Position numbers and translations under genes: made by a program
Assembly (NCBI GenBank): GCA_942493325.1
Contig: OW818689.1
Location: 5,208,001-5,272,000, forward strand
Origin: JAAFHB01 sp942493325
GTDB lineage: Bacteria; Bacteroidota; Bacteroidia; Bacteroidales; Prolixibacteraceae
DNA: 64,000 nucleotides
Direction: 5' to 3'
In this document: in pieces, positions 34,013 to 41,357 of the stretch
Position numbering within the stretch: position 1 is the stretch's first letter
How the letters are laid out: every line of letters starts with the position of its first letter
The notes under the pieces: generated by a model
What the model was told of the DNA's origin: nothing
Databases searched by the model: none
The model's input: the letters and a program-made list of their open reading frames with translations, nothing else

Positions 34013-35803
34013 ATGACAAGTAATCAGAAGTTAATCAATTGGGTAAACGAATGGGCAGAGCTTTGTCAGCCTGAGAAAGTTTACTGGTGTGACGGTTCAG
34101 AAGAAGAAAATAATCGTCTTCTTGGTGAAATGGTTGCCAGTGGTATGGCTGTAAAGCTGGATGAAAAAAAACGCCCTGGCAGTTATTATTTTCAATCAGA
34201 TCCAAGTGATGTTGCTCGTGTAGAAAACAGGACTTATATCTGTTCCGCAAAACAGGAAGATGCCGGTCCGACCAACAACTGGGCCGACCCCGTCGAAATG
34301 AAGGCAACCCTGAAAGGTTTCTTCAAAGGAAGTATGAAAGGTCGTACTATGTATGTGATTCCCTTCAGCATGGGTCCGCTGGGATCGGATATCGCCCATA
34401 TCGGTATTGAGTTAACCGACTCTCCCTATGTTGTGGTCAATATGAAGGTCATGACCCGTATGGGAAAGGCAGTTCTTGATGTTCTTGGAAACGGTGAATT
34501 CGTACCCTGTATCCACTCTGTTGGTGCACCACTTGAACCCGGTCAGGAAGATGTTAAATGGCCATGTGCTCCGATTGAGAACAAATATATTACTCATTTT
34601 CCCGACACCAATGAGATTCTCTCGTATGGTAGCGGTTATGGCGGTAATGCGCTTCTTGGTAAAAAATGTTTTGCCCTCCGTATTGCATCCAGTATGGCCA
34701 AAAGACAAGGATGGCTTGCTGAACATATGCTTATCATGGGCATTACTAATCCTGAAGGAGTTAAAAAGTATATCGCTGCTGCTTTCCCAAGCGCCTGCGG
34801 AAAAACGAATCTTGCAATGCTTGTTCCGACAATTCCGGGATGGGAAGTTGAAACAGTGGGTGACGATATCGCCTGGATGAAATTCGGTGAAGACGGACAG
34901 CTTTATGCCATCAATCCCGAAGCCGGATTCTTTGGTGTTGCACCGTTTACATCGATGGATACCAACCCCAATGCGATGCTTTCTGCAAGAGCAAATACGA
35001 TTTTTACCAATACAGGGTTGACACCTGATGGCGACATCTGGTGGGAAGGTATCGGTTATGATGCACCGGAAGGTACAATCACCTGGACAAACGAGGTATA
35101 TGACAAAGCAAGCGGTAAACCAGCGGCTCATCCTAATGCCCGTTTTTCAGCACCCGCTTACCAGTGTCCTGCAATTGACAAAGACTGGGAAAATCCGGCA
35201 GGTGTTCCGATTGCGGCGATTCTCTTCGGTGGACGTCGTCCCGGAACAGTACCGTTAGTTTATCAGTCATTCGACTGGAATCATGGTGTTTTCATGGGAT
35301 CGATCGTAGGTTCCGAGGTAACTGCCGCTGCCATTGGTCTGAAGGCTGGTGTACGTCGCGATCCGTTCGCAATGTTGCCATTCTGCGGCTATAATATGGG
35401 TGATTATTTCGGTCATTGGGTTAACATTGGTGAATCGGCACCTGATAAAACAAAACTTCCGAAAATATTCAATGTAAACTGGTTCCGCAAGAGTGCCGAT
35501 GGCAAATTCCTGTGGCCGGGCTATGGTGACAACATTCGTGTATTACAATGGATCTTCGAAAGAGTTGCCGGAACAGCAGCTGCCGACGAAACTCCGATCG
35601 GATATGTTCCTAAAATAGGTTCAATCAATGTTGTTGGATTAAATGGTACAGGCGCAAATATGGCTGAACTGCTTACTGTTGACAAAGGTCAGTGGAAAGA
35701 TGAACTTGACCTGGTACGCGAGCAATATGCTACTTTTGGCGACACCCTTCCCCAGGAATTGGCAAACCAGGTCTCTGCTATCGAAGAACGCTTCGAAAAG
35801 TAA
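34013..35803 (+). CDS. pckG: Phosphoenolpyruvate carboxykinase (GTP)
   Basis: 596 residues from ATG 34013; a TTG at 34004 would add three. GTP-type blocks: RTMYVIPFSMGPLGS, then the P-loop-like FPSACGKTNLAML (catalytic Cys), and then VGDDIAWMKFG, TNTGLTPDGDIWWEG and FGGRRPGTVPLVYQSFDW. It interconverts oxaloacetate and PEP using GTP/GDP, central to gluconeogenesis or to PEP carboxylation in fermentation. A terminator follows. Confidence 0.97.
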   Translation: MTSNQKLINWVNEWAELCQPEKVYWCDGSEEENNRLLGEMVASGMAVKLDEKKRPGSYYFQSDPSDVARVENRTYICSAKQEDAGPTNNWADPVEMKATLKGFFKGSMKGRTMYVIPFSMGPLGSDIAHIGIELTDSPYVVVNMKVMTRMGKAVLDVLGNGEFVPCIHSVGAPLEPGQEDVKWPCAPIENKYITHFPDTNEILSYGSGYGGNALLGKKCFALRIASSMAKRQGWLAEHMLIMGITNPEGVKKYIAAAFPSACGKTNLAMLVPTIPGWEVETVGDDIAWMKFGEDGQLYAINPEAGFFGVAPFTSMDTNPNAMLSARANTIFTNTGLTPDGDIWWEGIGYDAPEGTITWTNEVYDKASGKPAAHPNARFSAPAYQCPAIDKDWENPAGVPIAAILFGGRRPGTVPLVYQSFDWNHGVFMGSIVGSEVTAAAIGLKAGVRRDPFAMLPFCGYNMGDYFGHWVNIGESAPDKTKLPKIFNVNWFRKSADGKFLWPGYGDNIRVLQWIFERVAGTAAADETPIGYVPKIGSINVVGLNGTGANMAELLTVDKGQWKDELDLVREQYATFGDTLPQELANQVSAIEERFEK

Positions 35804-35830
35804 ACCCATTTTTTAGCCGTTTAAATATTA

Positions 35831-35860
35831 AAAAGTCGCTTCAGAAATGGAGCGACTTTT
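35831..35860 (+). terminator. pckG terminator
   Basis: AAAAGTCGCT (35831-35840) and AGCGACTTTT (35851-35860) with a 10-nt loop, followed by more T. 27 bp after the stop. Confidence 0.85.
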
Positions 35861-35861
35861 T

Positions 35862-36194
35862 TTGTTCTGATAATTCAGTTTCAGTTTTCTACATCTGTGA
35901 ACTCGCAGAACTACCCGTTTTTCCTCTCACTCCAAAGTAATGGGAATGAAATAATGTCACATTATGTTTTATTTGCCTTATCTTGACTCACTCTATCGAA
36001 TCAATGAAATAAAGAACCTTGACTGCCTTTTTTTTAAACCTTATTTTAAATGGCAACCTCAAATAATTTTTTGTTACCCGTCATTTTTACAAGAATATCT
36101 CTGTAAATTTGTTGTATTCCGATTGACCCTGGTTGCCATCGAATTTTGAAAAGATAAACAAACAACACAGGTAAACAATTCAAAAAGAGAGAAT
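35862..36194. other. Intergenic region between pckG and the HerA-like gene
   Basis: 333 bp with no supported gene; one 61-codon open frame has no family resemblance. A promoter box for the downstream gene is at 36104. Confidence 0.4.
36104..36111 (+). promoter_or_regulatory. Candidate -7 box for the HerA-like gene
   Basis: TAAATTTG, matching TAnnTTTG, 84 bp upstream of the ATG at 36195. No -33 box at the standard 19-bp spacing. Confidence 0.35.
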
Positions 36195-37781
36195 ATGAAT
36201 AAACAGGAACAGTTCGCGAATGAGATTCAGACGGGTTATTCCTTTAAAGGAGAATCTATTGTTCTGGGTGGGGCAATGCTTGACAAGGTGTTCATTCCGG
36301 GTACAACAGTAAGCGTCCCTTTGAAAATGTTCAATCGTCATGGCCTTATTGCCGGTGCTACAGGGACGGGAAAGACTAAAACGCTCCAGATTATTGCAGA
36401 ACAGTTATCACAGCATGGAGTGCCCTCGTTGCTCATGGATATAAAAGGCGATTTAAGCGGTATTGCTGCTGAAGGAGTTGTTAATCCCAAAATTGAAGAA
36501 CGTCATGCTATACTTGGAATTCCCTATACACTGTCCGGAAATCCCGTTGAGTTCCTGTCCATTTCAACCGAAAAGGGAGTGCGACTGCGAGCTACAGTGT
36601 CGGAATTCGGGCCTGTACTGTTCTCGAAAATACTGGGATTAAATGAGACACAATCCGGGATGGTCGCCTTAATTTTTAAGTATTGTGACGATAACCAGCT
36701 TCCATTGCTGGATTTGAAGGATATTAAAAAGGTTCTCCGGTACCTGGGGGAGGAAGGGAAAGCTGAATTAACAAAAGCATACGGAACTCTCTCATCAGCC
36801 TCTGTGGGAACTATTATGCGTAAAATTATCGAGCTCGAACAGCAGGGAGCTGAACTGTTTTTTGGTGAGCCATCATTCGATGTTGAGGATCTTTGCCGTA
36901 CTGACCATAACGGTAAGGGAATGATCTCCGTTCTAAGACTTACTGATATACAGGATAAACCAAAACTCTTCTCTACTGTAATGCTTCAACTGCTTGCCGA
37001 GATTTATGCCACATTTCCGGAAACAGGTGATCTTGACAGACCTAAATTTTGCCTGTTTATTGATGAAGCCCACCTTGTGTTTGATGAAGCTTCCTCCGCA
37101 TTGCTTGAACAACTCGAAGCAATTATTAAACTTATCCGCTCCAAGGGGATTGGTATCTTTTTCATCACACAGGATCCCGATGATATACCCGAGTCAGTCT
37201 TGGGCCAGTTGGGAATGAAAGTTCAGCATGGACTACGCGCTTTTACTGCCAAAGACCGGAAATCAATCAATACTGCCGCGGCAAATTATCCTGAAACCAG
37301 GTTTTACAATACATCACAATTGCTGACCGAACTTGGGATAGGAGAGTGCCTGTTTACTACACTGAACGAAAAGGGGATACCTACACCCTTGGTTCATACT
37401 TATCTGAGGGCGCCCCAATCCCGCATGGATATTCTGCGGGCTGTTGAGATTGATAAAATAATAAGTTCCTCAGTGCTTGTTCCGAAATACAACCGCGAAG
37501 TTGATCGCGAGAGTGCCTATGAGATTCTAAATGCGAAACTGGAGGATGCCGCACATGAAACGCATCGTGAAGAGATGAAGCGCCAGGTTGAACAGGCCGG
37601 TTCAGCACGCACACGTCCTGGACGTGAGGAAGATAGTATCTTTGGCAAGGTAATGGGAAGTACGGCAACCCGCCAGATCGGCAATACCATCGCCAGGGAA
37701 CTGGTCAGGGGATTGCTCGGTGTAATGGGGGTCAGATCGACTTCAAAAAGGATAAGCCGCAGCAGCGGCTGGTTTGGATAG
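36195..37781 (+). CDS. HerA-like ATPase (DUF853/YjgR type)
   Basis: 528 residues. Walker A in HGLIAGATGTGKTKTLQIIAEQL near residue 55, then LLMDIKGDLSGIA, the Walker-B-like FCLFIDEAHLVFDEASS, and GIGIFFITQDPDDIPESVLGQLG. This is the single-gene helicase HerA-like domain family, related to FtsK/HerA motors. The C-terminus is rich in Arg and Gly. The cellular role is not established; it is probably a cytosolic nucleic-acid-linked ATPase. Stands alone. Confidence 0.88.
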   Translation: MNKQEQFANEIQTGYSFKGESIVLGGAMLDKVFIPGTTVSVPLKMFNRHGLIAGATGTGKTKTLQIIAEQLSQHGVPSLLMDIKGDLSGIAAEGVVNPKIEERHAILGIPYTLSGNPVEFLSISTEKGVRLRATVSEFGPVLFSKILGLNETQSGMVALIFKYCDDNQLPLLDLKDIKKVLRYLGEEGKAELTKAYGTLSSASVGTIMRKIIELEQQGAELFFGEPSFDVEDLCRTDHNGKGMISVLRLTDIQDKPKLFSTVMLQLLAEIYATFPETGDLDRPKFCLFIDEAHLVFDEASSALLEQLEAIIKLIRSKGIGIFFITQDPDDIPESVLGQLGMKVQHGLRAFTAKDRKSINTAAANYPETRFYNTSQLLTELGIGECLFTTLNEKGIPTPLVHTYLRAPQSRMDILRAVEIDKIISSSVLVPKYNREVDRESAYEILNAKLEDAAHETHREEMKRQVEQAGSARTRPGREEDSIFGKVMGSTATRQIGNTIARELVRGLLGVMGVRSTSKRISRSSGWFG

Positions 37782-37898
37782 ATAAACCAGGCGAATACTA
37801 TCATCTGACACGATACTCATCCCTTTGGTTTTTTAAAATCATATTAATGAATTCTGGCACTTGAATTGTAGGGAAAGTTTAGGAAAAATTCATCGATT

Positions 37899-38420
37899 AT
37901 GAAAGCAAAAAAGATCATAGTGGCATTATTAATGATGTCAGTTTTCGCAACTGGATTCGCCCAGAAGATTCCTGGTAAGACAAAGCGTGAAAAAAGCAGG
38001 GTTGAGAAGCGTCAGCAGATTGATTCGCTGATTAAATCTAAAGTGTTTGTTTTTGTGGCAACAAAAGCGCTTCCCCAGGGAGGCAATACAATTGATCTGA
38101 CTACAAATCCAAATTCCCTGAAATTTCATCCCGATAAAATTGAGAGTTATATGCCATTTTTTGGAAGGGCCTACAGTATCGAATATGGTGGTGGAGGCGG
38201 GTTTAAATTTGAAGGAAAACCTGAGGAATACAACGTGTTATCCCGTAATAAGGGGAAAGGATATGAGGTACATGCCTCAGTATCTGATACCCGCGATAAC
38301 TACAAACTCACCCTGTTTGTAAGTCCTGAGGGAAGTGCTACTTTAACCATCAACAGCAACCAGCGCAGCTCAATTTCGTATTATGGCAATGTGGAAAAGG
38401 TTAAAGAATTAAAAAAATAA
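37899..38420 (+). CDS. DUF4251 domain protein, secreted
   Basis: 173 residues. Signal peptide (LLMMSVFATGFAQ), a basic coil, then the DUF4251 pattern with FVFVATKALPQGGNTIDLTTN, YMPFFGRAYSIEYGGGGGFKFEG and a C-terminal beta part. The family is found in Bacteroidota and its function is unknown; an exported beta-rich fold is inferred. Confidence 0.8.
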   Translation: MKAKKIIVALLMMSVFATGFAQKIPGKTKREKSRVEKRQQIDSLIKSKVFVFVATKALPQGGNTIDLTTNPNSLKFHPDKIESYMPFFGRAYSIEYGGGGGFKFEGKPEEYNVLSRNKGKGYEVHASVSDTRDNYKLTLFVSPEGSATLTINSNQRSSISYYGNVEKVKELKK

Positions 38421-38449
38421 TGATCCAAAAATTTGGATTACAACATAGA

Positions 38450-38626
38450 AGTGACCGGGTGACTGCAATTCAAAATTGAGCAAAGTCAGCGCATGGCAAG
38501 TGACCGGGTGACTGCAGTTAAAAATGGAGCAGAGTCAACAGTCGTTTGATCCGTTATTTTGGAAGTCACCCGGTCACTCAAAGTCTGCGGGCGTTTTTTC
38601 GTTGTTTGAAAAGTCACCCGGTCACT
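38450..38626. repeat. Four-copy AGTGACCGGGTGACT array, two direct plus two inverted
   Basis: Perfect 15-mers at 38450-38464 and 38499-38513 in one orientation, and at 38564-38578 and 38612-38626 as the exact reverse complement. Spacings start-to-start are 49, 65 and 48 bp, so the set is symmetric. Each unit contains GTGAC-CGG-GTGAC. The first two copies share about 40 bp of further similarity (CTGCA, AAAAT, GAGCA, AGTCA in register). Located between the DUF4251 gene and queD. Confidence 0.85.
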
Positions 38627-38751
38627 TTCTCACCCTGACTCGCCCTGTAACTGTTCTCCTATTAATATTTAACTCTCTGTGGATATGTGAATTGCATCTG
38701 TTTGATTGCCAAATTGTCGAATTAACAAATTGTCTCATTATCAACATCTTC

Positions 38752-38790
38752 GCCCCATGCCCCATGCCCCATGCCCCATGCCCCATTGCC
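38752..38790. repeat. CCCCATG tandem array
   Basis: About five units of CATGCCC/CCCCATG in tandem, followed by CCCCATTGCCCTTCGC. It ends about 45 bp before the queD start. It resembles, in reverse orientation, the block at 17941-17985. Confidence 0.7.
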
Positions 38791-38815
38791 CTTCGCTAAT
38801 TCTTTTCTAATTTTG
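38786..38815 (+). promoter_or_regulatory. queD promoter with -33 and -7 elements
   Basis: TTG at 38786-38788, exactly 19 bp of spacer, then TAATTTTG at 38808-38815, matching the Bacteroidota TTG-N19-TAnnTTTG layout. The expected start site is about 38822, 12 nt before the queD ATG. The -33 element lies in the end of the CCCCATG array. This supports ATG 38834 rather than an upstream in-frame start. Confidence 0.65.
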
Positions 38816-38833
38816 CCCCGTAAATTATTAAGG

Positions 38834-39382
38834 ATGATTATCAGGAAAAAATTTCGGTTCGAAGGGGCGCACATTGTCCGCAATTGCACTTCGCAGCGTT
38901 GTCGCGAAAATATTCACGGTCACTCCTATGAGGTTGAAGTTTTTTTAAAGTCCGATCAACTCGATCATGGGTTTATGGTGATGGATTTTATTTTGCTTCA
39001 CAATGTAGGAGACTTCATTCACAGTTTCGATCACTCCTATACCTTGTGGGATAAGGAAATTGACGAGGTGAAGGAAGCCATCTACAGGATCAATACAAGA
39101 GTGGCAGAAATCCCTGTGTCTCCATCGGCCGAAGGTTATGCACTTTTATTTTATTTCGTTATCGATCGGATTATTTCGAAAACCCGTCTCGTCAATGGAG
39201 AGGGAAATGTAAAATTGCACGCTGTTCGGGTGCATGAGACACAGTCAGGATATGCTGAAGCATCGGCAGAAGACCTGAATCTTGTGCAATTTACTTTAGA
39301 TGATATTAAATTCAATACCGGAATCAGAAGTGAGTGGAAAGATAAATTGTGGTGGAGTCTGATCAATGAAATTAAAAGTTAA
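38834..39382 (+). CDS. queD: 6-carboxytetrahydropterin synthase family (QueD-like)
   Basis: 182 residues from ATG 38834. FRFEGAHIVRNC, then CRENIHGHSYEVEVFLK, with the His ligands for zinc (H in EGAH and HGH) and the active Cys; then FDHSYTLWD and VRVHETQSGYAEA (active His/Glu). The PTPS fold makes 6-carboxy-tetrahydropterin in queuosine synthesis, or acts on related pterins. The C-terminus is longer than in short QueD proteins, so the exact substrate is less certain. No other queuosine gene is nearby. Confidence 0.85.
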   Translation: MIIRKKFRFEGAHIVRNCTSQRCRENIHGHSYEVEVFLKSDQLDHGFMVMDFILLHNVGDFIHSFDHSYTLWDKEIDEVKEAIYRINTRVAEIPVSPSAEGYALLFYFVIDRIISKTRLVNGEGNVKLHAVRVHETQSGYAEASAEDLNLVQFTLDDIKFNTGIRSEWKDKLWWSLINEIKS

Positions 39383-39419
39383 CAATTTATAAAATTCTTT
39401 TAGGATATCAAAAAAGGTT

Positions 39420-39427
39420 TACTTTTG
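39420..39427 (+). promoter_or_regulatory. Candidate -7 box for the TetR-fabH pair
   Basis: TACTTTTG, a perfect TAnnTTTG, 42 bp upstream of the TTG at 39462. It supports that start over the upstream TTG at 39444, which would lie very close to the transcription start. Confidence 0.45.
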
Positions 39428-39461
39428 CACACGAATTTAGATTTTGTGCAATTTTTTAATT

Positions 39462-40064
39462 TTGAGAGACACCACCCGTCATACCATTCTTACCGTTGCC
39501 CGGATTGTATTTGCCAACAGAGGAGCTGAAAATACCACAATGGACGATCTTGCCAAAGCTTCCGGACTCGGAAGAAGGACAATCTATACCTATTTTAAAA
39601 CGCGTGAGGAGCTTTATGAAGAAGTCATTACCAGGGAGATAGACGTCATTCTCAAACAACTCAACAGGGTTGCCTGCATGAAAATATCACCCGAAAAAAA
39701 GATCGTCCGGTTCATGATCAATCATATGAAGACGATCGAAAATCTCATCCGTAAAGACCACTTACTCAGGCTTGAATTTCTCAGAAGAAGCGAGAAAGTC
39801 GAGAATTTCCGCAAAGTGATCGATATTCATGAGAAAGAGTGCTTCGCAACAACTTTGCATGAAGGAACCCTGTCAGGTGTTTTCTTGATTGAGGATTGCG
39901 AGAATACCGCAGCACTTGCATTGACTACCTTAAAAGGGCTGGAACATCAGTTTATACTGGATAATTTTGGAAAAAACTGCCGTGAGATGCTTGATCTCTG
40001 GCAAAAAATATTATTTCGCGGGATCAAAACCTCCGCTATTTTTTATGCAATTTTGATTTTCTGA
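39462..40064 (+). CDS. TetR/AcrR family transcriptional regulator
   Basis: 200 residues. No ATG precedes the DNA-binding domain; a TTG at 39462 (LRDTTRHTILTVARIVFANRG) is the best start, and one at 39444 is possible. TetR helix-turn-helix: NTTMDDLAKASGLGRRTIYTYFKTREELYEEV. The C-terminal ligand domain is unassigned. Only 1 nt separates its stop from the fabH-like gene, so the pair is likely one operon; a role in controlling fatty-acid or lipid synthesis is inferred. Confidence 0.85.
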   Translation: MRDTTRHTILTVARIVFANRGAENTTMDDLAKASGLGRRTIYTYFKTREELYEEVITREIDVILKQLNRVACMKISPEKKIVRFMINHMKTIENLIRKDHLLRLEFLRRSEKVENFRKVIDIHEKECFATTLHEGTLSGVFLIEDCENTAALALTTLKGLEHQFILDNFGKNCREMLDLWQKILFRGIKTSAIFYAILIF

Positions 40065-40065
40065 T

Positions 40066-41016
40066 ATGAGAATGTTTATTAATACGATTTCGCATTACGT
40101 TCCGGAACAACGCGTTCCAAATGAATATTTCAAAAATCTTAACGGGCTCGACGACGAATGGATTTTTGACCGAACCGGTATCCGGACACGTTCAAAAGCT
40201 GGTAAAGAAGAGACTACCAACACGATGGCAGTTGAAGCGGTGACCAGGGCACTCAAGGATTTACCTTTTGATATCAAGGAGGTTGATTTAATTGTGAGCG
40301 CCTCCTATACTCCCTACGACACTGTCGCAACAATTGGTCATACCGTGCAGCGCGCGTTTGACATTAGTGAAGCACAGGTTGTGTATGTGTCGTCAGCATG
40401 TTCATCACTGGTGAATGCCATTGAGATTGTGGAAGGTTATTTTGCAACCGGTAAAGCATCCCGGGCATTGGTAATTGCTTCGGAACATAACACCTTTTAC
40501 AGTGACGAAACATGTGAGAAAAGCGGACACCTCTGGGGTGATGGCGCAACAGCACTATTTATTGCTGATGAACCGCTGGGTGTTAAACCGGGAGAAATTC
40601 TGAATGTTTTTACCCGGGGTCTCGGCCATATCGGAAAAGGAACCGAAGCGGTATTCCTGCGTCCCGGGGAAGGTGGACTGCAAATGCCGGACGGAAGAGA
40701 CGTTTTTATGCATGCCTGTAATTTTATGCGTGTTGCACTCGAACGAACCCTTGAAAACTGCAGCCTTACAATCGAAGATCTCGACTTTATCATTCCTCAC
40801 CAGGCAAATCACCGGATTATCGCCAACCTGATCAAGCAGTTAAATATTATGCCAAAAAAAGTGCTGACTAATATCCAGGAACTTGGTAATACAGGTTGCG
40901 CAAGTACAGGAATCTGCCTCTCTCAGAACATGGACAAGATACCTGAAGACTCACTGGTTGGAATTACAGTGTTTGGCGGAGGCTATTCTGCAGGAGCTGT
41001 ACTGATCAGATTTTAA
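40066..41016 (+). CDS. fabH: 3-oxoacyl-ACP synthase III family protein (FabH-like)
   Basis: 316 residues, thiolase fold. The catalytic triad is visible: Cys in VSSACSSLVNAIE, His in IIPHQANHRII, Asn in LGNTGCASTG. The N-terminus has DEWIFDRTGIRTR. KAS III enzymes condense acyl-CoA with malonyl-ACP to start fatty acid synthesis; some relatives make other acyl products. Its coupling to a TetR regulator suggests a regulated, perhaps accessory copy. ATG at 40066, or at 40072. Confidence 0.88.
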   Translation: MRMFINTISHYVPEQRVPNEYFKNLNGLDDEWIFDRTGIRTRSKAGKEETTNTMAVEAVTRALKDLPFDIKEVDLIVSASYTPYDTVATIGHTVQRAFDISEAQVVYVSSACSSLVNAIEIVEGYFATGKASRALVIASEHNTFYSDETCEKSGHLWGDGATALFIADEPLGVKPGEILNVFTRGLGHIGKGTEAVFLRPGEGGLQMPDGRDVFMHACNFMRVALERTLENCSLTIEDLDFIIPHQANHRIIANLIKQLNIMPKKVLTNIQELGNTGCASTGICLSQNMDKIPEDSLVGITVFGGGYSAGAVLIRF

Positions 41017-41062
41017 TATTTATTTGTAATTGCCGGACATCTAAGTAATGTAAACTCTTTAT

Positions 41063-41186
41063 TGTCGTATTTTTCACCCCCAATCCCCTAAAGGGGACTC
41101 ATGCTTCTGGTATCGTCAGTGCTTGTGAGCAGCGAAAGTCCCGATTTTATCGGGATTTAGGGGTAAATCAAGAAAAGAATACGACA
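41063..41186. repeat. Imperfect palindromic element of about 124 bp
   Basis: Bounded by TGTCGTATT (41063-41071) and AATACGACA (41178-41186). Inside are CCCCTAAA and TTTAGGGG in inverted orientation, a self-complementary CCCCTAAAGGGG, and a small hairpin TCCCGATTTTATCGGGA near the right side. No gene lies in it (gap 41017-41357). It could be a MITE-like element or a structured RNA. Confidence 0.5.
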
Positions 41187-41224
41187 TTTATTTATTCTTT
41201 TAACTTAAAATGGTCTGGTTATTT

Positions 41225-41258
41225 AAAAACTCTGAATGCTTAGGCATTCAGAGTTTTT
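41225..41258 (+). terminator. Hairpin terminator downstream of fabH-like gene
   Basis: AAAAACTCTGAATGC (41225-41239), loop TTAG, and GCATTCAGAGTTTTT (41244-41258), then TTATTTTTT. Perfect 15-bp stem. Located 209 bp after fabH. Confidence 0.85.
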
Positions 41259-41357
41259 TATTTTTTAGTTGATACCCGGATAAAATAATGGATTAATTTC
41301 GTAATCAATAAAACGAATCAACATCTTTTTCAAATATTAACCAACCACTTTAATTTT

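Noticed and set aside
34412..35131. 239-codon minus-strand open frame inside pckG
   Set aside because: It lies wholly within the PEP carboxykinase gene, and its composition (many Cys, His, Phe) is typical of an antisense shadow.
38450..38626. CRISPR array
   Set aside because: Copies occur in both orientations with unequal short gaps, and no cas genes are present.
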